DNA from: Oceanospirillum sediminis
GTDB lineage: Bacteria > Pseudomonadota > Gammaproteobacteria > Pseudomonadales > Halomonadaceae
Length of the DNA stretch: 57,029 nucleotides
Direction: 5' to 3'
Assembly (NCBI RefSeq): GCF_014164585.1
Contig: NZ_JACJFM010000031.1
Location: 1-57,029, forward strand
Shown: positions 1 through 9,128 of the stretch, piece after piece
How the letters are laid out: each line of letters opens with the position of its first letter
How positions within the stretch are numbered: the first letter of the stretch is position 1
Notes under the pieces: model-generated
The model's database searches: none
The model's input: only the letters and a program-made list of their open reading frames with translations
What the model was told of the DNA's origin: nothing
Position numbers and translations under genes: made by a program

Positions 1-38
1 TGCTCTTCAATGTCTGTTGCTATGCATAAACTGACAGA

Positions 39-73
39 TCTCAACTATTCGTCAAGGTAGCAAATAGTTGAGA
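39..73. repeat. Inverted repeat upstream of the CHASE2 cyclase
   Basis: Arms TCTCAACTATT (39-49) and AATAGTTGAGA (63-73) are an exact 11-bp inverted repeat with a 13-nt loop. A T-rich stretch follows about 25 bases later, not directly after the stem. It could be the end signal of a gene lying left of the window or a regulator site for the cyclase; the sequence does not decide. Confidence 0.5.
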
Positions 74-280
74 GCGGGCTGAATAGTTACGCGGCTTTTT
101 TATTTTCTGCCTTTTCTTTTTATCCATAATAAGCTGATGAGTCTCTTTATCGTGCTCAGGGTGTGGATAGTTTATGCGTCTTCCCTTCTTCTTTTATCCA
201 CATGCTCTGCCCTGCCTGTTTTATTCACAAGCTGTGATATGCTGAAAATAACACTGAACTCTGCAAAAGACGGAAATGGC

Positions 281-2497
281 ATGGATAAATCAAAAAAGCT
301 GTTAACCCGTATGATACGCCCTCTGGGCTGTCTGCTGATTCTGTTTGTGTTTCTGATGCACAGTACCGGCACCTGGCGTATTGAGTTCTTTGAGCGTCTG
401 GAACGGATAGCCTACGATATCCGCATCAATATGACCTTGCCAGGGGAGGGTGATCCTCAGATTGTGATCGTCGATATTGATGAAGACAGCATGAGAGAGC
501 TGGGACAGTTTCCCTGGCCCAGGGAGTATCTGGCCGAGCTGATATATCGTTTGTTTGCGGAATATGAAGTCAGCACTGTCGGGTTCGACATCGTGTTTGC
601 TGAACCGGATCGAAGGGGAGCCAGTGAAGTGCTGGGCCGGATGCTGGAAGAAAAACCAGAACTGGAAGAGATATTATTGCCTTTGATGGCAGAAATGAAC
701 GGCGACCAGCAGTTTGGTGACATCCTAGCTCAGGTGCCAGCTGTACTCGGGTTTTACATGGATCGTGAAAGTGAAGATAGTACCCCTTCCGTGGGTGATC
801 TGCCTGAACCTCTGGAAATTATCAGTCCGGTGTCTCCGGATCTTTTACCGATACCGGAAGCGTTTCGTTTTAGCGGTAACCAGCCCATTCTGCAGAATAG
901 TGCGTTATCCGCTGGTTTTTTTGATAATCCTCTAGTGGGTTCGGATGGTATTTTCCGTCGTGTACCTATGTTGCAGAAATATAGAGGCCAGTATTATCAG
1001 TCTCTTGCTCTGGCGATGATGAGAAGCCTGCTGGATATGCCTCCCGTGGAGCTGATTGTTTCCGGGGATGAAGAGAATCCTATTCTGGAAGCACTGGATG
1101 TTGGTGGTTTTCGGATTCCGGTTGATAATCAGAGTGGTGCTCTGGTGCCTTACTATGGCGGACGAGGTACCTTTGAATATATTTCAATTGTGGATATTTT
1201 CCGTGAAGAAGTGCCAAAAGAGCGCTTGCAGGGAACTATTGTACTGGTCGGTGCCAGTGCGCCGGGCCTGCTGGATCTGCGAACCACGCCTATCGAAAGT
1301 GTGTATCCGGGAGTAGAAGTACACGCTAACCTGATCGCGGGTATTCTGCAGCAATCATTCAGGCATCAGCCTGCCTATACCCTGGGTGGAGAGGTTTTGC
1401 TGATGCTGCTGATTGGACTGGTACTGACCTTCGCTCTGCCCAGAATGCCACCTCTTTTGATTCTTGCGGGGTCTTCTGTTCTGTTTATCAGCCTGTGGTC
1501 ACTGAATCTCTGGTTATGGGAAGAGTATAACTGGGTGTTTCCATTAGCGGCTTCTATGTTACTGGCAGCTGCTTTAATTGCTTATCAGCTATCTTATGGC
1601 TATCTGGTAGAGTCCAGAGGAAAGCGTCAGCTGACCCGGTTATTTGGCCAGTATGTGCCTCCTGAACTGGTAGATGAGATGGATCAGGATCCATCCAGTA
1701 TCTCTCTTGAGGGTGAAAGCCGGGATATGACCGTACTGTTTTCCGATGTCAGGGGATTTACTACCATTTCTGAAGGTCTGACGCCTGAGGAGCTGACGCG
1801 ACTGATGAACGCTTTTCTGACGCCTATCACGGGCGTGATCCATGATCACAGGGGCACCATTGATAAATATATGGGCGATGCGGTGATGGCCTTCTGGGGA
1901 GCCCCGCTGAATGACCCTGAGCATGCCAGTCATGGTGTAAAAGCCGGACTTGAGATGATTAAAGTAATGGAAGAGCTGGGTCCGGAATTTAAAAAACGGG
2001 GCTGGCCTGAACTACGGATTGGTGTCGGACTGAATACCGGAATGATGAATGTGGGCAACATGGGATCTGAATTCCGTATGGCTTATACCGTATTGGGTGA
2101 TGCTGTGAACCTGGGCTCCCGTCTGGAGGGTTTAACCAAGCAATATGGTGTTGACCTTATGGTGAGCGAAACAACCGCTGAGGCGGCATCTGAGTACGAA
2201 TACCGACAACTGGATCTGGTGCGGGTAAAAGGTAAGCATGAACCGGTAGCGATTTTTGAACCCCTTGGTCTGAAAGGGATGCTGGATGAAAAGACGGTTT
2301 CCAGACTGGAGCGATATCATAATGCGCTGGAGCATTTCCGCAATCAGGAATGGGGATATGCGGAACGGGTACTGGATGAACTGAAACAGGAAGACAATCA
2401 CTTGCTGTATGAGGTGTATCTGGAACGTATCCATCTGTACCGGGAAAATCCTCCGGGGGCTGACTGGGATGGCGTCTTTACCCATACATCCAAATAA
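281..2497 (+). CDS. CHASE2-domain class III adenylate/guanylate cyclase
   Basis: Membrane signalling enzyme expected to make cAMP (or cGMP) from ATP (or GTP). The protein of about 738 residues has an N-terminal membrane segment (about 15-30), an extracytoplasmic CHASE2 sensor (about 35-355), a run of hydrophobic helices (about 365-440) and a C-terminal class III cyclase domain (about 480-660). The two metal-binding aspartates are present, Asp489 in FSDVRGFT and Asp533 in DKYMGDAVMAFWG, and the VLGDAVNLGSRLEG segment is intact, so it should be active. An in-frame start at 137 adds 48 residues unlike the family. I chose ATG 281 because it places MDKSKK directly before the first membrane helix. 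It converges with the DASS transporter gene and ends at a strong terminator. Nucleotide specificity is not proven; the adenylate type is more common in this family. Confidence 0.9.
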   Translation: MDKSKKLLTRMIRPLGCLLILFVFLMHSTGTWRIEFFERLERIAYDIRINMTLPGEGDPQIVIVDIDEDSMRELGQFPWPREYLAELIYRLFAEYEVSTVGFDIVFAEPDRRGASEVLGRMLEEKPELEEILLPLMAEMNGDQQFGDILAQVPAVLGFYMDRESEDSTPSVGDLPEPLEIISPVSPDLLPIPEAFRFSGNQPILQNSALSAGFFDNPLVGSDGIFRRVPMLQKYRGQYYQSLALAMMRSLLDMPPVELIVSGDEENPILEALDVGGFRIPVDNQSGALVPYYGGRGTFEYISIVDIFREEVPKERLQGTIVLVGASAPGLLDLRTTPIESVYPGVEVHANLIAGILQQSFRHQPAYTLGGEVLLMLLIGLVLTFALPRMPPLLILAGSSVLFISLWSLNLWLWEEYNWVFPLAASMLLAAALIAYQLSYGYLVESRGKRQLTRLFGQYVPPELVDEMDQDPSSISLEGESRDMTVLFSDVRGFTTISEGLTPEELTRLMNAFLTPITGVIHDHRGTIDKYMGDAVMAFWGAPLNDPEHASHGVKAGLEMIKVMEELGPEFKKRGWPELRIGVGLNTGMMNVGNMGSEFRMAYTVLGDAVNLGSRLEGLTKQYGVDLMVSETTAEAASEYEYRQLDLVRVKGKHEPVAIFEPLGLKGMLDEKTVSRLERYHNALEHFRNQEWGYAERVLDELKQEDNHLLYEVYLERIHLYRENPPGADWDGVFTHTSK

Positions 2498-2501
2498 AGA
2501 C

Positions 2502-2540
2502 AATCAGGTACTTTCCTTGTGGGGAAAGTACCTGATTTTT
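2502..2540. terminator. Strong bidirectional-type terminator between convergent genes
   Basis: A perfect 15-bp stem (2502-2516 with 2523-2537), a 6-nt loop and a trailing T-run. It lies directly after the cyclase stop and before the convergent DASS transporter stop. On the minus strand the downstream flank is also moderately T-rich, so it may serve both genes. Confidence 0.88.
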
Positions 2541-2567
2541 ATCGGCTCTCTATTCCAGAATGATAGA

Positions 2568-4010
2568 TTAGTAGCCAAAAACAGCAGGTGCCAGATAGAT
2601 CGTTGCCAGAGTAATCACCGCAATAGCGATGATATTCAGCAGGAACCCGGCGCGTATCATATCTTTCATCCGAATCAGGCCTGATCCGAATACAATGGCG
2701 TTCGGTGGGGTGGCTACAGGCATCATAAAGGCGCAGCTGCAGGCAATGGCTGCCGGAATTACCCAGACCAGAGGTGTGCCTGTCACCGACTCGGCAACCG
2801 GGCCGAGCAGGGGCAGAAATCCGGCTGCTGTTGCTGTATTACTGGTGATCTCTGTCAGGAAGGTAATCGCCGTGGTAATAATCAGTACGCTGAAAATCAG
2901 TGAAACGGCGCTGGCTCCTTCAATCTGATGAGCAATGAACTCTGCAAGTCCTGAGCCTTTAATCTGGGCCGCCAGTGTCAGGCCACCACCAAACAGAATC
3001 AGAATTCCCCAGGGGACCTTTTTTGCGCTTTCCCAGTCCAGCACTCGCTCATTACTGCCGGAGCGTACCGGCAGGGTAAATAGCAGAATAGCCGCAGCAA
3101 TGGCGATACCAGTATCGGAGAATGCCAGTCCTGTCACCTGAGCCAGGTAAGGGCGGAATATCCAGCCAAGAGCGGCAAACAAAAAGATAATCAGTACTTT
3201 TTTCTCTCCGGCACTCATGTCACCCAGAGCACTTAATTGCTGTTCAAAGACTGCCCTGGCGCTGATACTGCCTGCTTTATCTACTTTATAGCTGACGCGA
3301 GTCAGCCAGAACCAGCAGATTGCCAGCATGGTGACTGATACCGGCACACCGAGTTTCATCCAGTCTGAGAAACCGATACTGATGTTATAGCTGTCTGACA
3401 GATAGGCGGCCATGAGTGCATTGGGCGGTGTGCCGATCAGAGTGCCAATACCGCCAATACTGGCACCGTAGGCAATGCTCAATAGCAGCGCTTTGCCAAA
3501 AGCATCATTCTCCGGGTCCCTGTCTTTAACGATCTGAATCACTGACAGAGCGATGGGTAGCATCATGACTGCGGTGGCAGTATTGGACATCCACATTGAT
3601 AAAAAAGCGGTCACCAGCATCATACCCAGAATCTGTATGCTGGGGCGGGTTCCGGCCAGCAGCATGGTTTTAAGGGCAATACGTTTATGCAGGTGCCATC
3701 TCTCCATGGCGATAGAGATCAGGAAACCGCCTAAAAACAGGTAGATCAGCGGGTGAGCATAAGGGGCAGACACCGCTTTAATACTGGCAATGCCTGCCAG
3801 AGGGGCAATCAGGATAGGTAATAACGATGCCGCTGGGATGGGTACGGCTTCTGAAACCCACCAGCTGGCCATCCAGAAGGCCAGGCCTGCGGTTCGCCAG
3901 GCTTCAACGGAAAGGCCTTCGGCAGGTGGTTCGGTCATTAATGTGATCAGCATGACCACCGGGCCAAGCAAGAGCATCAGCCAGGGGATCTTTCTGGTTT
4001 GGTCGGTCAC
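2568..4010 (-). CDS. DASS/SLC13-family sodium:anion (dicarboxylate) symporter
   Basis: Inner-membrane secondary transporter of 480 residues, the usual length for bacterial DASS/SLC13 (CitT, VcINDY type). Family hallmarks are visible: two SNT motifs (SNTATAVMMLP and TSNTATAAGFLPLL) that form the substrate and sodium sites in this family, the GTLIGTPPNAL hairpin, and a second TPPNAIVFGSG near the C-terminus. Likely substrates are C4-dicarboxylates such as succinate, malate or fumarate, though citrate or sulfate carriers share the fold. The context supports C4-dicarboxylates: dctD and dctB lie just upstream on the same strand, and a sigma54-type promoter precedes this gene. The usual partner of DctBD is a TRAP system or DctA, so a DASS carrier would be a variation. 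Confidence 0.9.
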   Translation of the reverse strand: MTDQTRKIPWLMLLLGPVVMLITLMTEPPAEGLSVEAWRTAGLAFWMASWWVSEAVPIPAASLLPILIAPLAGIASIKAVSAPYAHPLIYLFLGGFLISIAMERWHLHKRIALKTMLLAGTRPSIQILGMMLVTAFLSMWMSNTATAVMMLPIALSVIQIVKDRDPENDAFGKALLLSIAYGASIGGIGTLIGTPPNALMAAYLSDSYNISIGFSDWMKLGVPVSVTMLAICWFWLTRVSYKVDKAGSISARAVFEQQLSALGDMSAGEKKVLIIFLFAALGWIFRPYLAQVTGLAFSDTGIAIAAAILLFTLPVRSGSNERVLDWESAKKVPWGILILFGGGLTLAAQIKGSGLAEFIAHQIEGASAVSLIFSVLIITTAITFLTEITSNTATAAGFLPLLGPVAESVTGTPLVWVIPAAIACSCAFMMPVATPPNAIVFGSGLIRMKDMIRAGFLLNIIAIAVITLATIYLAPAVFGY

Positions 4011-4341
4011 GTTCTTTTCCTCGTTAAGGATTATTTTTTTTGTGCTGACGTCTTATGAGCAATCTGGATGCCAGAGCCTGTTTCAAAGATTTTAGTTTAT
4101 TAAAATCAGATAGTTACTTTTATTCAGAGGTAGCAGTTATTGATGATTGGGAGGATTTCCACACAGAAAAAATTCTATTTTTGTCACTATTTCCGCACAT
4201 CAACAGAGATAAAGTCAGAACAGATACTCTATGATGTGAAATTAGATGTGGCTAATGAAGTCAGGCGCTGTACAGAAGGGAAAAATCAGGCGTTATATCG
4301 GTGAATTATAAACAGATATCCTAAGGTGGATGCTGAAAAAC
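4011..4341. other. Intergenic region between dctD and the DASS gene
   Basis: This stretch of about 330 bases has no credible gene. It holds the sigma54 promoter (4058-4073). Farther upstream are two similar half-sites, ATTTCCACAC (4155-4164) and ATTTCCGCAC (4189-4198), 34 bp apart, which resemble one arm of reported DctD activator sites. No clear hairpin terminator for dctD was seen. Confidence 0.5.
4058..4073 (-). promoter_or_regulatory. Sigma54 (-24/-12) promoter for the DASS transporter
   Basis: Minus-strand sequence TGGCATCCAGATTGCT matches the RpoN consensus TGGCACG-N4-TTGCA, with GG and GC exactly 12 bases apart. Transcription would start near 4046, leaving a leader of about 36 nt before ATG 4010. 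The adjacent dctD encodes the matching sigma54 activator, which makes the site more credible. Confidence 0.75.
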
Positions 4342-5724
4342 TCAGTTGTTGCCTCTGGTATAACGGCTACGTTCCAGTCCATATTTCGCCATTTTGTCAT
4401 AGAAGGTTTTGCGAGGCAGGCGGAGTATCTCCAGGGCCTGCTTTACTGAGCCAGAGGTTTGTTGTAAGGCATCCTCCAGCAGTGATTGTTCATAAAAAGC
4501 CACTTTTTCAGACAGGCTTAAGTCCTCACTGAAGGCCGGTGATGTTGCACTGGATGACAGCTGAATATCAGTACCCAGAAGCACATGACGTTCAGCCGTG
4601 TTTCTGAGCTCTCTGACATTGCCTGGCCAGTCATAACTGATCAGCTGTTGTAGCTGATTGCTGTCCAGTGGCAATAGTGACTTATGAAAACGATTGGCTG
4701 CAATAGAGCTGAAATGTTTAAACAACAGGGGAATATCGGCTTTTCTGGCCCGTAATGGCGGAATATCGACTTTGACCAGATTCAGCCGATAGTAGAGATC
4801 GTGGCGGAAATCTCCCAGGTCAGCTTGCTGCAGAAGATCGGTTTTGGTCGCTGCAATGATACGAATGTCCAGATCGATCGCTTCATTGCTGCCAACCGGG
4901 GTGACTTTGCGTTCTTCCAGTACTCGCAGCAGTTTGATCTGTAATGATAGTGGAGTGGCTTCGATCTCGTCCAGAAACAGTGTGCCCTGGTGGGCAAACT
5001 CAAACTTACCGGCACGATGCTCTTCTGCTCCGGTATAGGCACCTTTTCTGACGCCGAACAGCTCGCTTTCGATCAGGTTTTCTGGAATAGCGGCGCAGTT
5101 AAGGGCGACAAAATTGGCCTGTGCTCTGTGGCTGTGTTCATGCAGAAAGCGGGCAACCAGTTCTTTCCCGGTACCGGTTTCACCGTGAATCAGTACATCC
5201 GCCGGAGTATCAACCACCGCATTGAGCAGACTCATCATCTCCTGCATGACAGGGGTATCGCCCAGAATTCTGACGCCGGGTTCTTTGTTCTGACGCAGCT
5301 GGTCTTTCAGCTGTCTGTTTTCCAGTACCAGACGACGCTTTTCCAGAGCCCGGCTTACGGTATCGGGCAGCGTTTCATTAACCGGTTTTTCGACAAAATC
5401 ATAAGCACCCTTATGCATGGCCTGAACAGCCATAGGCACATCGGCATACCCGGTCAGCAGTATTACGGGTAACTCGCTGTCCAGGGCGGTAATTTGCTCC
5501 AGCAGTGACAGGCCGTCCATATGGGGCATATTGATATCGGTAATAACAATACCGGGAAACTGCCTGTTAATACGATCCAGGGCTGTTAAAGCACTGGTAT
5601 AGGTGTGAACCTGATAACCTTCCAGCTCGAACAACTGACGCAGAGAATCCCGGATGATTTGTTCATCATCAACAATAATAATATCGGTTAACTCTGCTTT
5701 GTTGCTGAAAGGGAGATCAGCCAT
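4342..5724 (-). CDS. dctD: DctD-type sigma54 response regulator
   Basis: Cytoplasmic NtrC-family activator of 460 residues. Domains in order: receiver (about 12-130, IIIVDDEQIIRDS with the acceptor Asp in VITDINMPHMDG), AAA+ sigma54-interaction domain (about 150-390, Walker A GETGTGKELVAR, Walker B GTLFLDEIE, and the sigma54-contact loop as GAYTGA, a tolerated variant of GAFTGA), and a Fis-type helix-turn-helix at the C-terminus (QALEILRLPRKTFYDKM). Its start overlaps the end of the upstream sensor kinase gene by 8 bases, so the two are translationally coupled. The expected function is activating C4-dicarboxylate uptake genes from sigma54 promoters; two such promoters are seen in the window, before the DASS gene and before the DAACS gene at 18765. 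Confidence 0.9.
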   Translation of the reverse strand: MADLPFSNKAELTDIIIVDDEQIIRDSLRQLFELEGYQVHTYTSALTALDRINRQFPGIVITDINMPHMDGLSLLEQITALDSELPVILLTGYADVPMAVQAMHKGAYDFVEKPVNETLPDTVSRALEKRRLVLENRQLKDQLRQNKEPGVRILGDTPVMQEMMSLLNAVVDTPADVLIHGETGTGKELVARFLHEHSHRAQANFVALNCAAIPENLIESELFGVRKGAYTGAEEHRAGKFEFAHQGTLFLDEIEATPLSLQIKLLRVLEERKVTPVGSNEAIDLDIRIIAATKTDLLQQADLGDFRHDLYYRLNLVKVDIPPLRARKADIPLLFKHFSSIAANRFHKSLLPLDSNQLQQLISYDWPGNVRELRNTAERHVLLGTDIQLSSSATSPAFSEDLSLSEKVAFYEQSLLEDALQQTSGSVKQALEILRLPRKTFYDKMAKYGLERSRYTRGNN

Positions 5725-7501
5725 GAAAAGGTTCCTGTTTCAGTCGGATCGTAAAGCTGGCGCCCTGCTCTGATGCTTCGGCACCAAGCTCACCATCAAA
5801 TGAACGGATAATATTCCGGGAAATGGATAATCCCAGTCCCAGCCCCTTTTCAGATTTAGTTGTAAAAAAGGGTTCAAAAATGGCATCCCTGAGCTCTTTA
5901 TTCAGTCCGGGACCGGTATCCGTGATCTTTATGATAACCCATTTTTCGTGATTATCCTGTGAGTGCTGATCAGTTTCCGGATAAATCCGGATATCCAGTA
6001 TTCGATCGTGATTTTCCGGAATCTGAGACATCGCATCGCAGGCATTAGACAATAGATTAACCAGCACCTGTTCCAGACGAATACTGTCAGCCTGTACCTG
6101 ATAATCACCGGCAGATTGCTGCAGGCAAATATCATGCTGCTTTAATTGTGGGCCGATAATCGTCAGAGCGTGTTTCAGGCTGGTGATGACCGACACACGG
6201 CCTAAACGAGCTTCATCCTGACGACTGAACTGTTTAAGTTGGGCAACAATGCTATGCACACGCCGGAGCAGACTTTCAATAATGTCCAGGTTATCCCGTG
6301 CTTTGTCTGGCATACCCTTGTCCAGCATCCTGCGCGATGTCATAAGATAAGTACTAATAGCACTGAGAGGCTGATTGATTTCGTGGTTAATGCTGGCTGA
6401 TAACTGGCCAACGGTGGCCAGTCTGGCGGTCTGAACCAGTGCATCACGAGTGGCTTCCAGCTCAGCTGTACGGGCAGATACTTCCTGTTCAAGACTGGCC
6501 CGTGTAAATAGCAATTGTCTGTATCCGGCAAGACGTCGCCAGAGATAGTTACCTGCCAGAAACAGTAACAGGTATCCGGCAGTCCCCAGAATAAGCCAGG
6601 TATAAAGCGAATCATCAGCAGAATCTTCGGCGATTAATACTGCCAGTTTCATTCTGAGCAAAGGTAACTCTGACTCACTGTAGATATAACGTCTGGAGTG
6701 AGAAGGAGAAAGGTTGTCACTCAGTTGCCAGAGCGGCGTGTTATGTATGACTGATTCTTTTTTCAATCCCGGCAGGATTTGCTGATTCAGGTCAGGATAG
6801 CGCCGGGACTGATCAATCTCAGTCCAGCTGTGCTGCCCGCTTTCTTGAATTTGTTTGAGCTGCCAGGGAATGAAGTTAGAGATAAAAACAACCTGATCTT
6901 CACCCCAGGCGATAAAACGAATGGGGTTGTCGTGTATATCGGCTAACAGGCCTGAATTCTGTTCGAACCGATTAATCTCCATTTTAAAGGTAACGACACC
7001 AGCTACTTTCTGATTCAGGTAGATCGGAGCAGAAAAGAAAACACCACGTTCACCGGACTTAAGCCCTAGCGCATAGTAGGATGCACTTTGTCCCGAGGCG
7101 GCTTTACGAAAGTAAGGACGGAATGAAAAGTTACTGCCAATAAAACTTTGTCCTGTCATATAGTTACTGGATGCGATTACCGTACCGCTTATATCCATCA
7201 GATAGATTGCATGGTCACTGCCGCTGCTATGGGCAATCTCCAGCAGAAGATGATTCAGATCCGGATTAACCCGATTATCTGATAAGCTTTTTATAATCAT
7301 GTAGTTACTGGCTAATAACTCTGGAATAGCCTGAAAGCGGTTCAGTTCATTATTAATGTACTGACTCAGTTTATCAGCATGGTAGTCAGCCAGTTTTTGC
7401 TGCTGGATATGCTGAGCTCCGGTGATCAGGTAAAAAATGATACTCAGTAAAATAATCAGACCAGTTATTCCGGCCAGCAGGGTCAATCGCAGATATCGCA
7501 T
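5717..7501 (-). CDS. dctB: DctB-type sensor histidine kinase
   Basis: Membrane histidine kinase of 594 residues, the normal DctB length. An N-terminal helix (about 6-28) and a second helix near 298-318 enclose a periplasmic double-Cache sensor of about 270 residues; it contains the DctB-like stretch SNFSFRPYFRKAASGQSASY. The cytoplasmic part has a short coiled coil, a HisKA box ASINHEINQPLSAIS and an ATPase domain with NLLSNACDAM, DTGPGLN and GLGLGLSISR. It would sense external C4-dicarboxylates and phosphorylate DctD, encoded by the overlapping next gene. A single HK-RR operon read leftward from a promoter in 7502-7679 is likely. Confidence 0.88.
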   Translation of the reverse strand: MRYLRLTLLAGITGLIILLSIIFYLITGAQHIQQQKLADYHADKLSQYINNELNRFQAIPELLASNYMIIKSLSDNRVNPDLNHLLLEIAHSSGSDHAIYLMDISGTVIASSNYMTGQSFIGSNFSFRPYFRKAASGQSASYYALGLKSGERGVFFSAPIYLNQKVAGVVTFKMEINRFEQNSGLLADIHDNPIRFIAWGEDQVVFISNFIPWQLKQIQESGQHSWTEIDQSRRYPDLNQQILPGLKKESVIHNTPLWQLSDNLSPSHSRRYIYSESELPLLRMKLAVLIAEDSADDSLYTWLILGTAGYLLLFLAGNYLWRRLAGYRQLLFTRASLEQEVSARTAELEATRDALVQTARLATVGQLSASINHEINQPLSAISTYLMTSRRMLDKGMPDKARDNLDIIESLLRRVHSIVAQLKQFSRQDEARLGRVSVITSLKHALTIIGPQLKQHDICLQQSAGDYQVQADSIRLEQVLVNLLSNACDAMSQIPENHDRILDIRIYPETDQHSQDNHEKWVIIKITDTGPGLNKELRDAIFEPFFTTKSEKGLGLGLSISRNIIRSFDGELGAEASEQGASFTIRLKQEPFHG

Positions 7502-7679
7502 AAAATATATAAAGATATAAGTAATATGGTTTTTATGTCGTATTTTGTTGTATTCTGCCCTGGAATAGTGCGATCAGAAAGATAAATTCTGCCTTATCAG
7601 CTTATTTTGTCTCAACATTGTCTTCATCGGGCAGCTGAAGAAAGCATATCTTTGTTGTCAGAGGGTACGGGATAATCTT

Positions 7680-8564
7680 CTACTTTATGCTTACTGAGGT
7701 TCTTTTATAAAAAATGACAAGGTTGCCCATGATGACCAGGCAAAAGCCGGTTATGTTGATTTCATTCCATTCATAGTTTTCAAAAATAGTCGATATTCCC
7801 AGAGCAATAGCCGGGAACATAACGGTACTGTAAGCCGCTTTATCTGCTCCTGTACGGCCTACAAGCATCAGATAAGCCGTAAATCCAATCAGAGTGCCTG
7901 GAATAGCCAGATAAATGAGTGACCATAGATAAACAGGATCTGTACTCATATTAAACTGACTGTCTTGTATCAGAGCCAGAAGTGTCAGAATAAGAGTGCC
8001 ATACAGAATACTCCAGGCATTGGTTGTCGGAGGACGCAGGCCTTTTTTCTGATGATGGACTGAAATCATATTGCCGGATGAGAACAACCAGGTTCCTGCC
8101 AGGCATAGGAGTATGCCTGAGATAGTGTCTTGCTGGGCGTCATATTGTAATTCAGGCCAGAACAACATAGATATGCCGCATAGTCCGATAATGGCTCCTG
8201 TCAGCATTTGCCGGGTTGGCAATATACCGAACCACAAGCGGTTATTAAGCATATTCATCACAGTGGCGATTGAAAAAACAACAGAAGCCAGTCCACTGCT
8301 GATATAGGTTGTTGAAAGGTAAAAGCAATAAAAGTTCAGCCCGAAAAGGCATACACCCTGAATCATACAAAGCAGATGATCCTGAAATGAGAGAGCCTGT
8401 AAACGTCGACTGAGCACGAGCAGAGGGAATAACACACTACCGGCCAGCAGAAAACGATAAATGATTGAAACTTCGGCGGCAATATCGCCCTGTTGTAGTT
8501 TAATAGCGATCCAGACAGAGCCCCAAATCCCGACTGTGACGATGTACAGGATCAGTGTCAGCAT
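7680..8564 (-). CDS. EamA/DMT-family transporter (paralogue 1)
   Basis: Inner-membrane drug/metabolite-type exporter or permease, about 294 residues with ten predicted hydrophobic helices in two EamA repeats. An in-frame start at 8600 would add 12 polar residues. ATG 8564 is preferred because it aligns with the start of the paralogue at 9926 and has AAAGGAA upstream. The protein is closely similar to that paralogue along its length: WIAIKLQ, IIYRFLLAG, CLFGLNFYCFY, QKKGLRPPTTNAWSI and GADKAAYSTVMFPA are shared. The substrate is unknown; the family exports amino acids, nucleosides or drugs. It lies upstream of dctB but a 178-bp gap separates them. Confidence 0.88.
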   Translation of the reverse strand: MLTLILYIVTVGIWGSVWIAIKLQQGDIAAEVSIIYRFLLAGSVLFPLLVLSRRLQALSFQDHLLCMIQGVCLFGLNFYCFYLSTTYISSGLASVVFSIATVMNMLNNRLWFGILPTRQMLTGAIIGLCGISMLFWPELQYDAQQDTISGILLCLAGTWLFSSGNMISVHHQKKGLRPPTTNAWSILYGTLILTLLALIQDSQFNMSTDPVYLWSLIYLAIPGTLIGFTAYLMLVGRTGADKAAYSTVMFPAIALGISTIFENYEWNEINITGFCLVIMGNLVIFYKRTSVSIK

Positions 8565-9128
8565 GGTGGAGTTCCTTTTATTGTCTGGCCGGATTTTCAA
8601 AAGCAGTCACTGTGCCTGAAAGAAACCAGATAAGTCCAGTTTTCTATTTCGTTTGATCAGTCATGAAATAACAACGTTCCGGGTAAGTTCCCGGTGCTCA
8701 TACCCTGTTTGCTCCTATAGTTGGAGCAAACAGAAGAAAATCTCGACAATTTTTGTTCAGGCGCTTAACTGATGCCGTATACCCTGAGGCTTTACATAGA
8801 AAATATCGGAGCAATTTTATTTATGAATGTATATCTGGCTATAAAGCTGTTTTGAAAAGGTACTGAGATATACATTGATTTATATCAGGGAAAGCTTTTT
8901 TATATGCAGGGTTTCAGTATTGATACTGATAAAAACTGATTTTTCACCTGTCAGATTGATAGTGTAAGAATTTGTTTTATTGGGAAGTGCTTATTTATAT
9001 GTTAATTGTGTTAAAAAGTATTGAAAGATGTAACCGGGTATAATACATTCTGAAAAGATACATGGCAGAGCCGCGTTTCATAATAGCAATCTTGTGCGCA
9101 TGCTCAGTGGGGCAAAGGACAGGTACGG
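8565..9128. other. Gap upstream of EamA paralogue 1, with two hairpins
   Basis: No gene recognised in about 560 bases. On the minus strand, in the possible leader of the EamA gene, are a perfect 11-bp hairpin (8705-8715 with 8723-8733) and a smaller one (CCGGG 8679-8683 with CCCGG 8690-8694). A weak -24/-12-like match, AGGCACAGTGACTGCT, lies at 8602-8617 on the minus strand. The right half is A+T-rich and probably carries the promoter of the small gene at 9129. Confidence 0.45.
8705..8733. repeat. 11-bp inverted repeat in the EamA leader region
   Basis: CTGTTTGCTCC and GGAGCAAACAG are exact reverse complements separated by 7 bases. There is no T-run on either side, so it is not a typical terminator. 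An operator or an RNA hairpin in the EamA leader are the likelier readings. Confidence 0.55.
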
